A stretch of 64,000 nucleotides of DNA, from positions 1,750,224-1,814,223 of the forward strand of contig NZ_KK073768.1 in assembly GCF_000582685.1 (NCBI RefSeq), written 5' to 3'. Below, one piece after another: positions 50,908 through 60,556 of this stretch. The notes below the pieces were generated by a model. It was not told the origin of the DNA. It saw only the letters and a list, made by a program, of their open reading frames with translations, and did not search any database. The first letter of the stretch is position 1; every line of letters begins with the position of its first letter. A program made the position numbers and the translations under genes. This DNA comes from [Scytonema hofmanni] UTEX 2349 (GTDB lineage: Bacteria; Cyanobacteriota; Cyanobacteriia; Cyanobacteriales; Nostocaceae).

Positions 50908-52251
50908 ATGACCGCAAATAGATTACATAAAACTCAGGTAAATAAGCCTTTTTTTAAGTATAACTCTACACAGATAACTCTGCAAACTGCACAAGAGAAA
51001 ACTTATAAGTTTTTAGGGGAAATTGTGCAAAAATCTTCGCCAGAAGAGGTTTTAAAAGAATTTAAGTTTTTATTTATAGACTGCCTTGATTCAGTTGATT
51101 TAAATTCTGCACCAACTATATATGCAATGTTTTCTGAGAATCAGGAACAAGAATTTCGTCATACACTTAAGCGATGTTGCTACATTATAGTTAATAACTG
51201 GGATTCTCAAAGAAAACACAAAGAAATCAAAGAATTAGTGGAATTATTTGTTAATTACAAAATCAAGATATGGACTACTGAATCTTGTTCAAACAAAATA
51301 AATATTTTCCAAACATGGTTAATAAATTTTGTTAATAGTAACGACTATGAAGAACTAAAATTATTTGCTCTTAGACATAAAGAACAAAACAAAACTCATT
51401 GGACTAATCGCTACACAACATATTCATTAGTTGCTCAATCTTTTGATAAAAACAACCCAAAAGAGCAACAAGAATCGGCTTTAAAGCTGTCCAAGCAGAT
51501 GAAAGACAAATTTAAGTTTGAACTAGCAATGTATATTGCTCGTTCTCAGTCTGCTAAATCAAGCGAAACACGCTACAGAAATCCCACTATTTTGGGAGAT
51601 AATGTTTTACATTTAATCAAAACGATTGTTTTAAAAAAAGGTGCATTCAGTCACGAAAATGTTGCGAATATATTTCTCAAACAGATTGAAAATCAAACTT
51701 TTAAAGACTTTAAAGACAGCTTACAAAAATATTTGATTTTTTCTGTAGAACGTCAAGATTTTGTAGAAACGTTGAAACAGCAGTTGTCAGATAAATTATC
51801 ACCTTGGAAGAAAGAATATAATGAACAAACTATCAGCAAAGAATTGTTATTGAGAACCTGTAACCGAGTGATTGATTGTTTAACAACAGAAAAGGGACGA
51901 GAACCTTCACAATTATTCGTTTTATTACTTTCTCAGGGTCATCCTTTAACATTGGTGGTTGTACTGCTAAAAGTAATTTTGATTTGTAAAAACGCGCGCA
52001 GTCATTTAGAAATCAGGATGGCTGATTTGATTGCTTATTACGACAAATATCCAGAAGAGGAATGCCAATGGGTTATTAATTTTATAGAAATTTTTAATAT
52101 CACTTTTGCAATTTATGCAGAAAACATTGAATATAACTTGATTCAGATGAAACAAGATGAGCAAACCTCTCAGCCAAAGGTGAATTTAGATGCTTATCGT
52201 GTGTTTTCTCAGTTAAAAGTAGATGCACTTCACAGAGAACTTTCTTCATAG
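50908..52251 (+). CDS. Unknown helical protein, about 448 residues
   Basis: I do not recognise this protein. It is soluble, Lys/Gln/Asn-rich and almost wholly alpha-helical, with possible HEAT-like helix pairs in the middle (about 130-330) and a hydrophobic helix LFVLLLSQGHPLTLVVVLLK near residue 360. Seven or so scattered Cys show no metal pattern. Its coding sequence is AT-richer than its neighbours and lacks HIP1 sites, which may mean horizontal origin. A longer form from TTG 50827 would add a hydrophobic 27-residue leader; ATG 50908 (MTANRLHKTQ) is preferred. Confidence 0.65.
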   Translation: MTANRLHKTQVNKPFFKYNSTQITLQTAQEKTYKFLGEIVQKSSPEEVLKEFKFLFIDCLDSVDLNSAPTIYAMFSENQEQEFRHTLKRCCYIIVNNWDSQRKHKEIKELVELFVNYKIKIWTTESCSNKINIFQTWLINFVNSNDYEELKLFALRHKEQNKTHWTNRYTTYSLVAQSFDKNNPKEQQESALKLSKQMKDKFKFELAMYIARSQSAKSSETRYRNPTILGDNVLHLIKTIVLKKGAFSHENVANIFLKQIENQTFKDFKDSLQKYLIFSVERQDFVETLKQQLSDKLSPWKKEYNEQTISKELLLRTCNRVIDCLTTEKGREPSQLFVLLLSQGHPLTLVVVLLKVILICKNARSHLEIRMADLIAYYDKYPEEECQWVINFIEIFNITFAIYAENIEYNLIQMKQDEQTSQPKVNLDAYRVFSQLKVDALHRELSS

Positions 52252-52263
52252 GGGGACAGGTAG

Positions 52264-52373
52264 TACAGCAGCATATCGATCTAATCGAATATACGTAGAG
52301 ACGTAGCACTGCTACGTCTCTACAAGGAGAGGGATTTTATATATGTACTTCCTAAGGAGTGAAATCTGCTGTA
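52264..52373. mobile_element. 110-bp MITE, TACAGCAG ends, palindrome core
   Basis: Ends TACAGCAG and CTGCTGTA, the same length and same right third (CCTAAGGAGTGAAATCTGCTGTA-like) as the copy at 3860-3969. Its core is a perfect GTAGAGACGTAGCA palindrome (52295-52323). It sits 12 bp after the unknown gene's stop and just before the pheA stop. Confidence 0.7.
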
Positions 52374-52385
52374 TTTTCTGATGAA

Positions 52386-53264
52386 TCATTCCAGATTGCT
52401 ATAGCTACTTAGAACATTGTAACTACCAAAAATTTTTAATACTTCTGTGTGAGTGCTCAATTTAGCTAAAGCAGATTGCATTTTTGGTTCAGTGGAATCT
52501 GCTTCTAAATCAATAAAAAACAAGTATTCTCCGAGCGATCGCTTCGTAGGGCGAGACTGAATTCTGCTAAGATTAATGTTAAGTTCAGCAAATATTTGTA
52601 AAGGTTTGACCAGAGAACCTGGTGTATTGGCAGGTATACTGAAAGCCAAAGACGTATAACTAGAACTTGCTGAAGTTATTCGGTAAGCCGTGTCTACTTC
52701 AGTTTGACTTACCACTAAAAAGCGAGTACAGTTTTCTGGGTAGTCATTAATTCCCCTAGCTATTATCGGCAAGTTGTACAATTGCGCCGCTCTAGTAGAG
52801 GAAATTACTGCTGCTGTTTTGTTGTGTTCTAACTTTTGTAGCGGCTCGGTTGTAGAATTAGTGGGAATCAACTGCACATTGGGCAGAAATTTTTCCAACC
52901 ATCCCTGACATTGCGCTAAAGCTTGTGGATGAGAAAAAACTGTTTTAATGTTATCTAAGCTACTAGCCCCAGAAATTAAAGCATGAGCAATGGGCATTAC
53001 CAACGCCATTTGAATTCGCAAAGTTTCCAGCTGCCACAGCGAATCCAGCGTCATTGTCACGCTTCCTTCAATAGAATTTTCTACAGGCACAACAGCTAAT
53101 TGTGCATTACCTTGAACTACGGCTTGGAGTGACTGGGCAATACTGGGATACGGACACAAACTAGCTTCAATTCCCTTGTTTTTCTTAAGCCAGTTGAGAT
53201 AAAAAAGAGCCGCTTGTTCTGCGTAAGTGCCAGGAGGTCCTAAATGTGCAATCGATTGATTCAT
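52386..53264 (-). CDS. pheA: Prephenate dehydratase
   Basis: The 292-residue protein converts prephenate to phenylpyruvate in phenylalanine synthesis. The catalytic domain (about 4-180) has LGPPGTYAEQA at the start and the active-site NCTRFLVVS (about 176-184; Thr-Arg-Phe). The C-terminal ACT domain (about 205-285) carries IQSRPTKRSLGEYLFFID, the usual ESRP-type phenylalanine-sensing motif. There is no chorismate mutase domain, as in other cyanobacteria. ATG 53264. It is transcribed alone. Confidence 0.94.
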   Translation of the reverse strand: MNQSIAHLGPPGTYAEQAALFYLNWLKKNKGIEASLCPYPSIAQSLQAVVQGNAQLAVVPVENSIEGSVTMTLDSLWQLETLRIQMALVMPIAHALISGASSLDNIKTVFSHPQALAQCQGWLEKFLPNVQLIPTNSTTEPLQKLEHNKTAAVISSTRAAQLYNLPIIARGINDYPENCTRFLVVSQTEVDTAYRITSASSSYTSLAFSIPANTPGSLVKPLQIFAELNINLSRIQSRPTKRSLGEYLFFIDLEADSTEPKMQSALAKLSTHTEVLKIFGSYNVLSSYSNLE

Positions 53265-53602
53265 CGCCTTTAGTCTTTAGTTGCCGTTTATATTAATAAC
53301 AGATAACAAGGGCGAAATAACAGATAACAAGGGCGATCGCACTAGAGCTAAACAAATCAATAACTATAACTACGGTTAGATGTTGAAAGACAACGTTAAA
53401 CGATATATTTATTTATATTTCGTAGAAAAACAGGGATATCTACGAGAGGGCGCTAGTCGAATGGCAACACTTCTGGGGGAGGCATCTACCCAGATAAAGC
53501 TGTAAGTATTACTTGTAAAAAATTCATGAAGCAGCTTTGTAATTAGTTATTTATTCGGAAAAGAATTTAAAATCATTCTACTATACGCAGTTTTGTTTGC
53601 TC
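53265..53602. other. Divergent intergenic region
   Basis: 338 bp between divergent pheA and DUF1997-like genes. It contains a 20-bp tandem duplication built on AACAGATAACAAGGGCGA (about 53299-53340) and a HIP1 site. No gene is seen. Confidence 0.5.
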
Positions 53603-54190
53603 ATGGCTACTAGATTTACTGCCTCCTTATCGGTTGAAATCGCTGTTCCAAAGCAGCCCATCCCCATTCAGCACTATTTGCGTCAACCCCAACGCCTAGT
53701 TAATGCTTTAATTGACCCCACTCGCATTCAGCAACTTTCGGAAGAAGTATTTCGCTTGAAAATGCGTCCGCTGACTTTTATGACACTCAGTATTCAGCCG
53801 ACTGTAGACATGAGAGTTTGGGCACAATCAAATGGAATTATTTGTTTGCGATCGGTGGGTTGTGAAATTCTTGGTGTGGAATATATTAACCAACGTTTTG
53901 ATCTAAATTTAAAAGGGCATTTGTTTCCCTACGAGCGATCAGGTGACACTTTCTTAAAAGGAAAAGCTGATTTAGAGGTGCAGGTTGAGTTACCACCGCC
54001 ATTTTCTTTTATGCCGACATCAATTTTAGAGGCTACTGGCAATGGTCTACTAAAAAGTGTTTTGATGACAATTAAGCAAAGATTGTTACATCAATTATTG
54101 GTGGATTATCGTGGTTGGGTAATATCACAAACTAAGGAAATAGAACTTCGTGATAATACTACTGAATTACCTATCCTCGGTATGGAGTAA
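53603..54190 (+). CDS. DUF1997-like protein
   Basis: The protein is about 195 residues, from ATG 53603 (a TTG two codons upstream is less likely). There is no signal peptide. The middle (LRSVGCEILGVEY and LKGHLFPYERSGDTFLKGKADLEV, given here as short pieces of about residues 82-94 and 105-128) and the C-terminal helix VLMTIKQRLLHQLLVDYRGW match my memory of DUF1997, a cyanobacterial and plant-plastid family with a START-like lipid-binding appearance. Function is unknown. Confidence 0.75.
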   Translation: MATRFTASLSVEIAVPKQPIPIQHYLRQPQRLVNALIDPTRIQQLSEEVFRLKMRPLTFMTLSIQPTVDMRVWAQSNGIICLRSVGCEILGVEYINQRFDLNLKGHLFPYERSGDTFLKGKADLEVQVELPPPFSFMPTSILEATGNGLLKSVLMTIKQRLLHQLLVDYRGWVISQTKEIELRDNTTELPILGME

Positions 54191-54300
54191 TTTTATACTT
54201 TTTTTACAGAACTTGTTGCTAGTTGACCCTTTTTGAATTCAAAATTCACGTAGGAAGAAATAAATAAAAATTATGAGTCCTATATAAAACCCAAAACTTT

Positions 54301-54329
54301 GTAGAGACGTAGCATTGCTACGTCTCTAG
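54301..54329. repeat. Small dispersed palindrome (29 bp), AGCATTGCT core
   Basis: Arms GTAGAGACGT and ACGTCTCTAG. It is followed by TGTATTCGATTAG...TCTGCTGTA, the right-hand end of the 110-bp MITE, with the left end missing. Confidence 0.75.
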
Positions 54330-54373
54330 GTGTATTCGATTAGAGCGAAATCTGCTGTAACTCTTAACTTAAA

Positions 54374-54467
54374 TAGGACTTACGCACTCAGTCACGAGAA
54401 AACAAGACTTTGAGATTGCTTCCTTGCGTCGCAATGACGGAAATACCTAGTCCATCCGTAAGTCCTA
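54374..54467. mobile_element. MITE-like element, TAGGACTTACG ends
   Basis: TAGGACTTACG (54374-54384) and CGTAAGTCCTA (54457-54467) are perfect 11-bp inverted repeats ending in TA. The left part matches the 50492-50661 element in inverse orientation. It is inserted immediately after the rnhB stop codon. Confidence 0.65.
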
Positions 54468-55121
54468 TTAAAGCTGAATTTGGCAAGGACGAAATGAGCG
54501 ACGATGCAAGGCAGAAGCACCATAGTGTTGCAGCGCTGTTAGATGTCGCTGGCTACCATAACCCTTATTCCGCTCTAAGTCATACATAGGATATTTTGAT
54601 GCCAGACGCACCACCAAGTCGTCACGCCACACTTTCGCAACAATGCTAGCACTTGCTATGGTAAGCGATCGCTCGTCACCTTTGACTATTGTTTGTTGCG
54701 GCATTAACAAGCCTTTCACCAACTGATTGCCATCAATTAAGCAAAGTGCAGGCTGTACTTTCAACTTCAACACTGCCCGCTTCATCGCTAAAAGTGTTGC
54801 GTGCAGAATGTTTATAGAGTCAATTTCGGCTATTGTTGCAAAACCGATTTTCCAGTCTATCGCTAATGCACAAATTTGCTGCGCTAACTGAATTCTCCGA
54901 GAACTAGACAGCTTTTTACTATCTTTAATTTTAGCCGCCATCAGAACGGGCATTGCGCTTTCTGGTAGGATAACTGCTGCCGCAACTACAGGACCAAATA
55001 GCGCACCCCGTCCCACTTCATCTACACCTGCAATCAACCCTTGTTGAATGTCCCAATAGCCAGACAATTCCAGCCAAATCGATTCTTCTAGAGAAGCGAC
55101 AGCTTGCTTTTTCTGTACCAT
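54468..55121 (-). CDS. rnhB: Ribonuclease HII
   Basis: The 217-residue enzyme cleaves RNA in RNA-DNA hybrids, including single ribonucleotides. The signature AGVDEVGRGALFGP (Asp34, Glu35) and later catalytic Asp residues (CLIDGNQL and ASIVAKVWRD) are present. Only 15 bp separate its ATG (55121) from the rne stop, so the two are co-transcribed, the standard cyanobacterial rne-rnhB order. Confidence 0.95.
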   Translation of the reverse strand: MVQKKQAVASLEESIWLELSGYWDIQQGLIAGVDEVGRGALFGPVVAAAVILPESAMPVLMAAKIKDSKKLSSSRRIQLAQQICALAIDWKIGFATIAEIDSINILHATLLAMKRAVLKLKVQPALCLIDGNQLVKGLLMPQQTIVKGDERSLTIASASIVAKVWRDDLVVRLASKYPMYDLERNKGYGSQRHLTALQHYGASALHRRSFRPCQIQL

Positions 55122-55136
55122 TACAAAACTTAACTT

Positions 55137-57275
55137 TTACCCATCGTTAGACGCATCGAGATCCATAGAACCCCGACGACGACGACGACGTTTGTCAACA
55201 GGAGCGCTGTTAACTTCAGTTTCATCGGCATTCGCGGCAAAACCCGATGGCTCAGTTACATTCTCAGTAAACAATTCCAGTTGTGGTTGTGGTTCTGGTT
55301 CTGGTTCTACTTTTGGCTCAACCTTCTTAATTGGAGTTACTCCAAGATTTACTCTTTCGGGAATATTTACTCTTTCCGGAGCAGTGGATTCGGAAATATT
55401 TACTCTTTCCGGAGTGCTTACTTCTGAGGTGAATTCGGTCGGTGTAGCCGGAGTTTGTCCTGGTGGAGTGACGTTAATAATCACAGACTTGGGATTTTTG
55501 ACTTCCCGATTCAAGCGCACCAAAGGAGAAATTCCCATCAAAGCAAAAACATCCTGTTCCTGAGATGACATTTCTACAGAAACAATCTCCGGTGGTTCTA
55601 CCACTGGTTTGACTGGTTCACCTTTAGTGATTTTTATCCGCTCTGTTCTATCAGTCCAAGGAGCTTTGCTAATGCTGGGTAAAGATATTTCTGGAGTTAC
55701 TGGTGCTTCCGGTTCGTCATCAATTTCTAACTCGGAATCGTTGACAAAAGACAGGGGATTGCCAATAACCCGTGGCTCTTCTTTGCCGTTTCCTCCATTT
55801 ATACTAATTCGACGACGCCTGCGAACACCACCACCACGCTTGTTATCTCCTATTTCTTGATAACTGGGATGATTTAGATTCATCGAATTCAATTCCGGGT
55901 CAGCATCTAACCCTTCATTAAATCCGTCGTAGTTTTCCCGTCGTTCTGTGATGTTGGTTGTTGCTAAACGCGGTTCTCTATGGGGCACAGATACAAAACG
56001 GTCTGGTAATTCTGCTGGTGTTGGCAATCTGTTTTCAGTTTCTCCCGGCAGATGTACTATATGCCCTAAACCGCCACAGGTAGGACAAGTTTGACCAAAC
56101 AATTCGTAGATGTTTTGTCCTTGACGTTTGCGGGTAAGTTCTACTAAGCCTAGTTCGGTTAGTTGAGCAATTTGCGGACGAGCTTTGTCTGCTTTGAGAG
56201 ATTTGTTAAAATGTTCTAGGACTTGCAATTGATCGCGCCGCGATTCCATATCAATAAAATCGACGACTATCACCCCAGCAACATTCCGCAGACGTAGTTG
56301 GCGGGCAATTTCGGTTGCGGCTTCGCAGTTCGTCCACAAAACGGTTTCTCTGGCTGTTGCCGATCGCGTAAATGAACCTGAGTTGACATCTATCACCGTT
56401 AATGCTTCTGTTGGCTCGATGATGATGTAACCTCCAGAAGGCAGGTCTACTCTTGGTTTGAGAGCTTCGCGAATGGCGGCATTAATCCGGAAGTATTCTA
56501 ATATTCCAGAGCGATCGCGATGATGGTCAATCAACAATCCTTGTGGTGTCTGCCCACCACTCCAGTTTTGCAAATACTGCTTTACTCGCTTCAAACCAGT
56601 ACTCGAATCTACCACAATTCGATTTACATCCGCACCATACATATCTCGCAGCACGCGCTGAATAAAATCATCGTCTCGATTTAACAGTGCTGGAGCGCGG
56701 GTAGATTGAGCTTCATGTTGGATTGCTTCCCATTGCTTTTGCAGCACTTCTAAATCTTCGATAACCGCTTCTTCTGGCTTGCCTTCGGCTTCGGTGCGAA
56801 CTAACAAACCCATTCCTGCGGGTTTAATTAAAATCGCTAACGCTCGCAAGCGATTGCGCTCGCTTTCACTCTTAATCCGACGCGATAAATTTACGCCTCG
56901 TCCATAAGGCATCAACACTACATACCGTCCCGGCAAGGTGATATTACCTGTGAGCCTTGGTCCTTTAGTCCCTGTTGGCTCTTTCATTACTTGCACCAAC
57001 ACTTTTTGCTGTGGTGTCAGTAGTTCTGTAATTGCAGCTGCGGTACGCTTCAGCTTTAAGGGTCCCAAATCAGTTACATGAATAAAGCCGTTACGCTCCG
57101 GGTCTCCTATATTGACAAAAGCCGCATCTATCCCAGGTAATACATTTTCTACCACACCTAAATAAATATCACCTATTTGGTGATGACCGGTGGCAACTAC
57201 GAGTTCTTGTATTTGATCTTCGGAAAATACCGCAGCAATCTGATGCTGTTCCGCGATTATAATTTGTTTTGGCAT
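55137..57275 (-). CDS. rne: Ribonuclease E/G
   Basis: The 712-residue protein is the main endonuclease of cyanobacterial mRNA turnover. An S1 domain (about 35-115; GVVENVLPGIDAAFVNIG) leads to the catalytic DNase I-like part with metal-binding Asp296 (VIDVNSG) and Asp339 (VVDFIDME), then the Zn-link CPTC (397-400). The C-terminal 300 residues are variable and disordered, with PERVN repeats and an Arg-rich end KRRRRRRGSMD, matching the short cyanobacterial RNase E form. The 560-bp leader upstream may hold an autoregulatory 5' UTR, as known in Synechocystis. ATG 57275. Confidence 0.95.
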   Translation of the reverse strand: MPKQIIIAEQHQIAAVFSEDQIQELVVATGHHQIGDIYLGVVENVLPGIDAAFVNIGDPERNGFIHVTDLGPLKLKRTAAAITELLTPQQKVLVQVMKEPTGTKGPRLTGNITLPGRYVVLMPYGRGVNLSRRIKSESERNRLRALAILIKPAGMGLLVRTEAEGKPEEAVIEDLEVLQKQWEAIQHEAQSTRAPALLNRDDDFIQRVLRDMYGADVNRIVVDSSTGLKRVKQYLQNWSGGQTPQGLLIDHHRDRSGILEYFRINAAIREALKPRVDLPSGGYIIIEPTEALTVIDVNSGSFTRSATARETVLWTNCEAATEIARQLRLRNVAGVIVVDFIDMESRRDQLQVLEHFNKSLKADKARPQIAQLTELGLVELTRKRQGQNIYELFGQTCPTCGGLGHIVHLPGETENRLPTPAELPDRFVSVPHREPRLATTNITERRENYDGFNEGLDADPELNSMNLNHPSYQEIGDNKRGGGVRRRRRISINGGNGKEEPRVIGNPLSFVNDSELEIDDEPEAPVTPEISLPSISKAPWTDRTERIKITKGEPVKPVVEPPEIVSVEMSSQEQDVFALMGISPLVRLNREVKNPKSVIINVTPPGQTPATPTEFTSEVSTPERVNISESTAPERVNIPERVNLGVTPIKKVEPKVEPEPEPQPQLELFTENVTEPSGFAANADETEVNSAPVDKRRRRRRGSMDLDASNDG

Positions 57276-57835
57276 TCAATTTCCTCGAATATTGGCAGCA
57301 CAAATAGTTCTGGAGTCGGGTTATACCTCTGTCCTCTGCCAGCCCAAAAATGCGCTGCTGATAATAAATATTGCGAATTTCGGCTCAAAGTAAAAGAGCG
57401 ATTGACTAGGGAGTTGCGTTTAATAGCCTGATTATTCCAGAACGGCAGCATATTGTTGTAAGCAATTAAATCAACCGTCCGTGATTGATTTTTGATGCAT
57501 CGCCATTACCACCTGGGGTTTAGGCATTCAGCAATTGTTTGAAAAACCATAGAGTCAGAGTTACTGACAAAGGCTGTTAGGGAATTGCTGATTCAAGCGC
57601 GAATAGCTATAAAAGAGTGTCTTCTTTAATCTGCCTCAGCAAGTCTGGGATAAAATCCTAGAAGTTGCACTTCTTTTATCTTTGCTTTCGCCCCCGGATT
57701 ATCAGGGTGGTGAACCAAATCGCTCAATGCAGCGCCAGAAATTCTCTTCATCTAATTCTAACGCAACCTTGCTAAAAATCAATTCCCACAATCTACTCTC
57801 TGAGGGCAACTACTAGCAAGTTGCCCCCATAGGGA
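57276..57835 (-). promoter_or_regulatory. Long leader between the radical SAM gene's stop and rne
   Basis: 560 bp with no plausible gene. By analogy with Synechocystis, whose rne 5' UTR is long and cleaved by RNase E itself, this could be a regulatory leader, but no specific motif is assigned. Confidence 0.35.
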
Positions 57836-60556
57836 TTATACTCCCAAAATTAGTTGATTTCGGTGGATGTGCAGCAATTGAAATTCTACACTTGCTATTT
57901 GTTCTAGCATAAACAGGATTTGTTCAGGACGCAATAGCGTACCATCATTACGACAGCTACCCACATAGCGCAGGATAGCAGTAGATTCTAGGAGTTGCGT
58001 TTTAGTTTCTAATAATTCTATATCGAATAGGCGATCGCGCAGATTTATCACATTAGTCTTGCCTGACTTAGTTTTGTGCTCGTACCAAATCTCATTTGTT
58101 GTTTTGATTGTATCAATTAACTCTTGCCATTTTGCCGATGGCATCTCTTCAAATACAGCCACGGTAATCAAATACTCCGCAGCCTCCAAAAGTTGGGTAG
58201 CGGCACTAGCTTTTAAATCCAGTTCTTCCACATTATATACAGGTATGTCTGTGGGTAAAGCATCAGCTAACTGTTGGCGGAAAGCTTCTGCTTCAACTAC
58301 TTGATTTAACTCAAAATCGACAATTTCACCACTGCTGCTAGCTCCCAATGCCAAGGCATTTGCTAAAGAAATGCGTGGCATCGGATGAAAACCACCAGTA
58401 AAAGAAATTGGCAATCCTGCACGTCGCAAGGCTCTATCAAACAAACGAAGTAAATCCAAGTGACTTACTAAAGCCATATCACCCTGCTTGCCAAACCGAA
58501 CGCGCAGCCGTTGTGCCCTAGTGGTGTTGGGAACAAACTCGCCAGCAAATTTCGGGATTGCTGCTGGGGGTATTACTATATTATGTCCGAAATCGGTGCC
58601 GCAAACACCACAATGGGAACAACCATCAAAAGAACAATCAGGAACAATTGCAGCATCTATTGCGCGTTGCAAATCTTCCTTCAGCCACTTTTTGTCAATT
58701 CCCGTGTCGATGTGGTCCCAAGGGAGGGGCATGTCGAGGGAGTGGGGGAGGGGGGGAGTGGGGGAGATGGGGAGATGGGGGGAGTGGGGGAGTGGGGGAG
58801 GGGGGGAAAGATGTTTCCCATGTTCTATGTGTCTCCCTGTCTCCTTGTCTCCTTGTCTCCTTGTCTCCAAGGAGTCCTCCAAGGAGTCCTCAAACAAATT
58901 CCATTCGCCGTTTTCAATTTGGCGGTATTTCCACATCTTACCAGCTTGGGCGATCGCAACTTCCCAAGCTTGAAAAGCTTGCTCTACATTGTCATACCAG
59001 GAATCCATTCCTGCACCCAATTCCCAAGCGCGACGGACTACTTTAGATAAAGTGCGATCGCCTCGTCCAATAAAGTCCTCCATTGCCGAAATTCGCACAT
59101 CGGTGAAGTTCACCTTTACGGCTTTGATTCGGCGAAATTCTTGCCGTAATAAATTTTGCTTGCGCTTAAATTCGGCGGTAGAAACTGAATGCCATTGAAA
59201 CGGCGTATGCGGCTTAGGGGTAAAGTTAGAAATTGTCAAGTTAAAATTTAAAGTTTTTCTCCCCTTTGCCCAACATTCTCGCTTTAGCCAGCTGACTGTT
59301 TCGGCTATGCCTATAACATCGGCATCGGTTTCACCCGGTAAGCCAATCATAAAGTATAGCTTGATTTTATTCCAACCTTGCTCACTCGCTGTTTTCACAC
59401 CGCGCAGCAATTCTTCGTTAGTCAAACCTTTATTTACAATGTCCCGCATTCGCTGGGTTCCCGCTTCTGGGGCGAAGGTTAGACCACCTTTACGCGTACC
59501 GCCGAGGATATTGGCGATATTTTCATCAAATCTGTCTACCCGTTGGCTGGGTAGAGTCAAAGAAATATTCTCATCTTTTAAGCGATTTTTGATTTCCATC
59601 CCCACTGCTGGCAGGGACAAATAATCGGAACAACTCAAGGATAAAAGAGAAAACTCATTATAACCAGTTTCCCGCATTCCTTTGGTTATTGCTTCTACCA
59701 CTTTGTCTGGTTCTACATCCCGCGCCGGTCGGGTAAGCATTCCTGGTTGACAAAAGCGACAACCGCGAGTACAGCCGCGTCGAATTTCAATTGTCAGGCG
59801 ATCGTGTACCGTTTCCATATAAGGAACCAGCCCGGTAGAATATGCGGGTATGGGAGTCGCTACGCGTCGCAAAATTCGTTTTGGCACATCTGGGCGCAAA
59901 GGATGAACTGAGCCATCTTCTGCCATGTAGTAAAATTGGGGAACGTATACACCTGGTATCTGTGCCAAGTCTAGCAATAACTCTTCTCGGCTTAAGCTAG
60001 ATGCTTTACCTTCTGCCAACACCAAGTTAATTTCTGGTAATAGTTCTTCGCCATCGCCCAAAGCAATAAAATCGAAGAAATCGGCGTAAGGTTCCGGATT
60101 CGATGTTGCCGTTTGTCCCCCTGCGAAAATTAAAGGATAATTTCCCTCTAACCTTTCAAGCCATGTAAGGGGAATCCCTGCCAAATCCAACATTTCTAGG
60201 ATATTGGTTGCACCCAGTTCATAACTGAGGCTAAAACCGAGAATGTCGAAATCAGTTAGCGATCGCTTTGATTCTACTGCAAACAGCGGTGTATGCGTTG
60301 CTCGTAGTTTGACTGCCAGGTCTGGTGCTGGGAGGTAAGCGCGATCGCATAACGAGCGCGGCTGGGCATTCAAAATGTTATAGAGGATGATATGTCCTAA
60401 ATTGGATGCGCCGACTTCATACACTTCTGGATAAGTTAATACCCAACGTGTTGTCGCCGTATCCCAAGGCTTATGTACTGCACCCAGTTCGTTACCGAGA
60501 TAACGAGCTGGCTTTAAAATATCCGATGTAATTAATTTTTCAACTGGAACAGCCAC
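57836..60556 (-). CDS. B12-binding radical SAM protein fused to a DUF2344-like domain
   Basis: The 906-residue protein has an N-terminal B12-binding-like region (about 35-190). A radical SAM core follows, with RGCTRGCRFCQPG (Cys262, 266, 269; CxxxCxxC), which binds a 4Fe-4S cluster and SAM. The C-terminal domain (about 680-800; RVRFGKQGDMALVSHLDLLR) is DUF2344-like. This is the fused TIGR03960/TIGR03936-type arrangement, whose reaction is not established to my knowledge. Residues about 558-608 are a repeat-encoded Glu/Asp then Pro/His/Ser-rich insert (LPHSPHLPISPTPP). CSHCGVCG (about 645) adds cysteines before DUF2344. ATG 60556. Confidence 0.88.
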   Translation of the reverse strand: MAVPVEKLITSDILKPARYLGNELGAVHKPWDTATTRWVLTYPEVYEVGASNLGHIILYNILNAQPRSLCDRAYLPAPDLAVKLRATHTPLFAVESKRSLTDFDILGFSLSYELGATNILEMLDLAGIPLTWLERLEGNYPLIFAGGQTATSNPEPYADFFDFIALGDGEELLPEINLVLAEGKASSLSREELLLDLAQIPGVYVPQFYYMAEDGSVHPLRPDVPKRILRRVATPIPAYSTGLVPYMETVHDRLTIEIRRGCTRGCRFCQPGMLTRPARDVEPDKVVEAITKGMRETGYNEFSLLSLSCSDYLSLPAVGMEIKNRLKDENISLTLPSQRVDRFDENIANILGGTRKGGLTFAPEAGTQRMRDIVNKGLTNEELLRGVKTASEQGWNKIKLYFMIGLPGETDADVIGIAETVSWLKRECWAKGRKTLNFNLTISNFTPKPHTPFQWHSVSTAEFKRKQNLLRQEFRRIKAVKVNFTDVRISAMEDFIGRGDRTLSKVVRRAWELGAGMDSWYDNVEQAFQAWEVAIAQAGKMWKYRQIENGEWNLFEDSLEDSLETRRQGDKETGRHIEHGKHLSPPPPLPHSPHLPISPTPPLPHSLDMPLPWDHIDTGIDKKWLKEDLQRAIDAAIVPDCSFDGCSHCGVCGTDFGHNIVIPPAAIPKFAGEFVPNTTRAQRLRVRFGKQGDMALVSHLDLLRLFDRALRRAGLPISFTGGFHPMPRISLANALALGASSSGEIVDFELNQVVEAEAFRQQLADALPTDIPVYNVEELDLKASAATQLLEAAEYLITVAVFEEMPSAKWQELIDTIKTTNEIWYEHKTKSGKTNVINLRDRLFDIELLETKTQLLESTAILRYVGSCRNDGTLLRPEQILFMLEQIASVEFQLLHIHRNQLILGV
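58732..58880. repeat. G-rich and GTCTCC arrays inside the radical SAM gene
   Basis: GGGGGAGTG-type units (58738-58810) and CTTGTCTC units (58832-58870) form an in-frame insert of about 50 codons. The plus strand has several G4-like runs. Confidence 0.8.

Noticed and set aside
58488..59050. Plus-strand ORFs of 160-180 codons over the radical SAM gene
   Set aside because: Antisense frames opened by the G-rich insert; the minus-strand gene has clear motifs.
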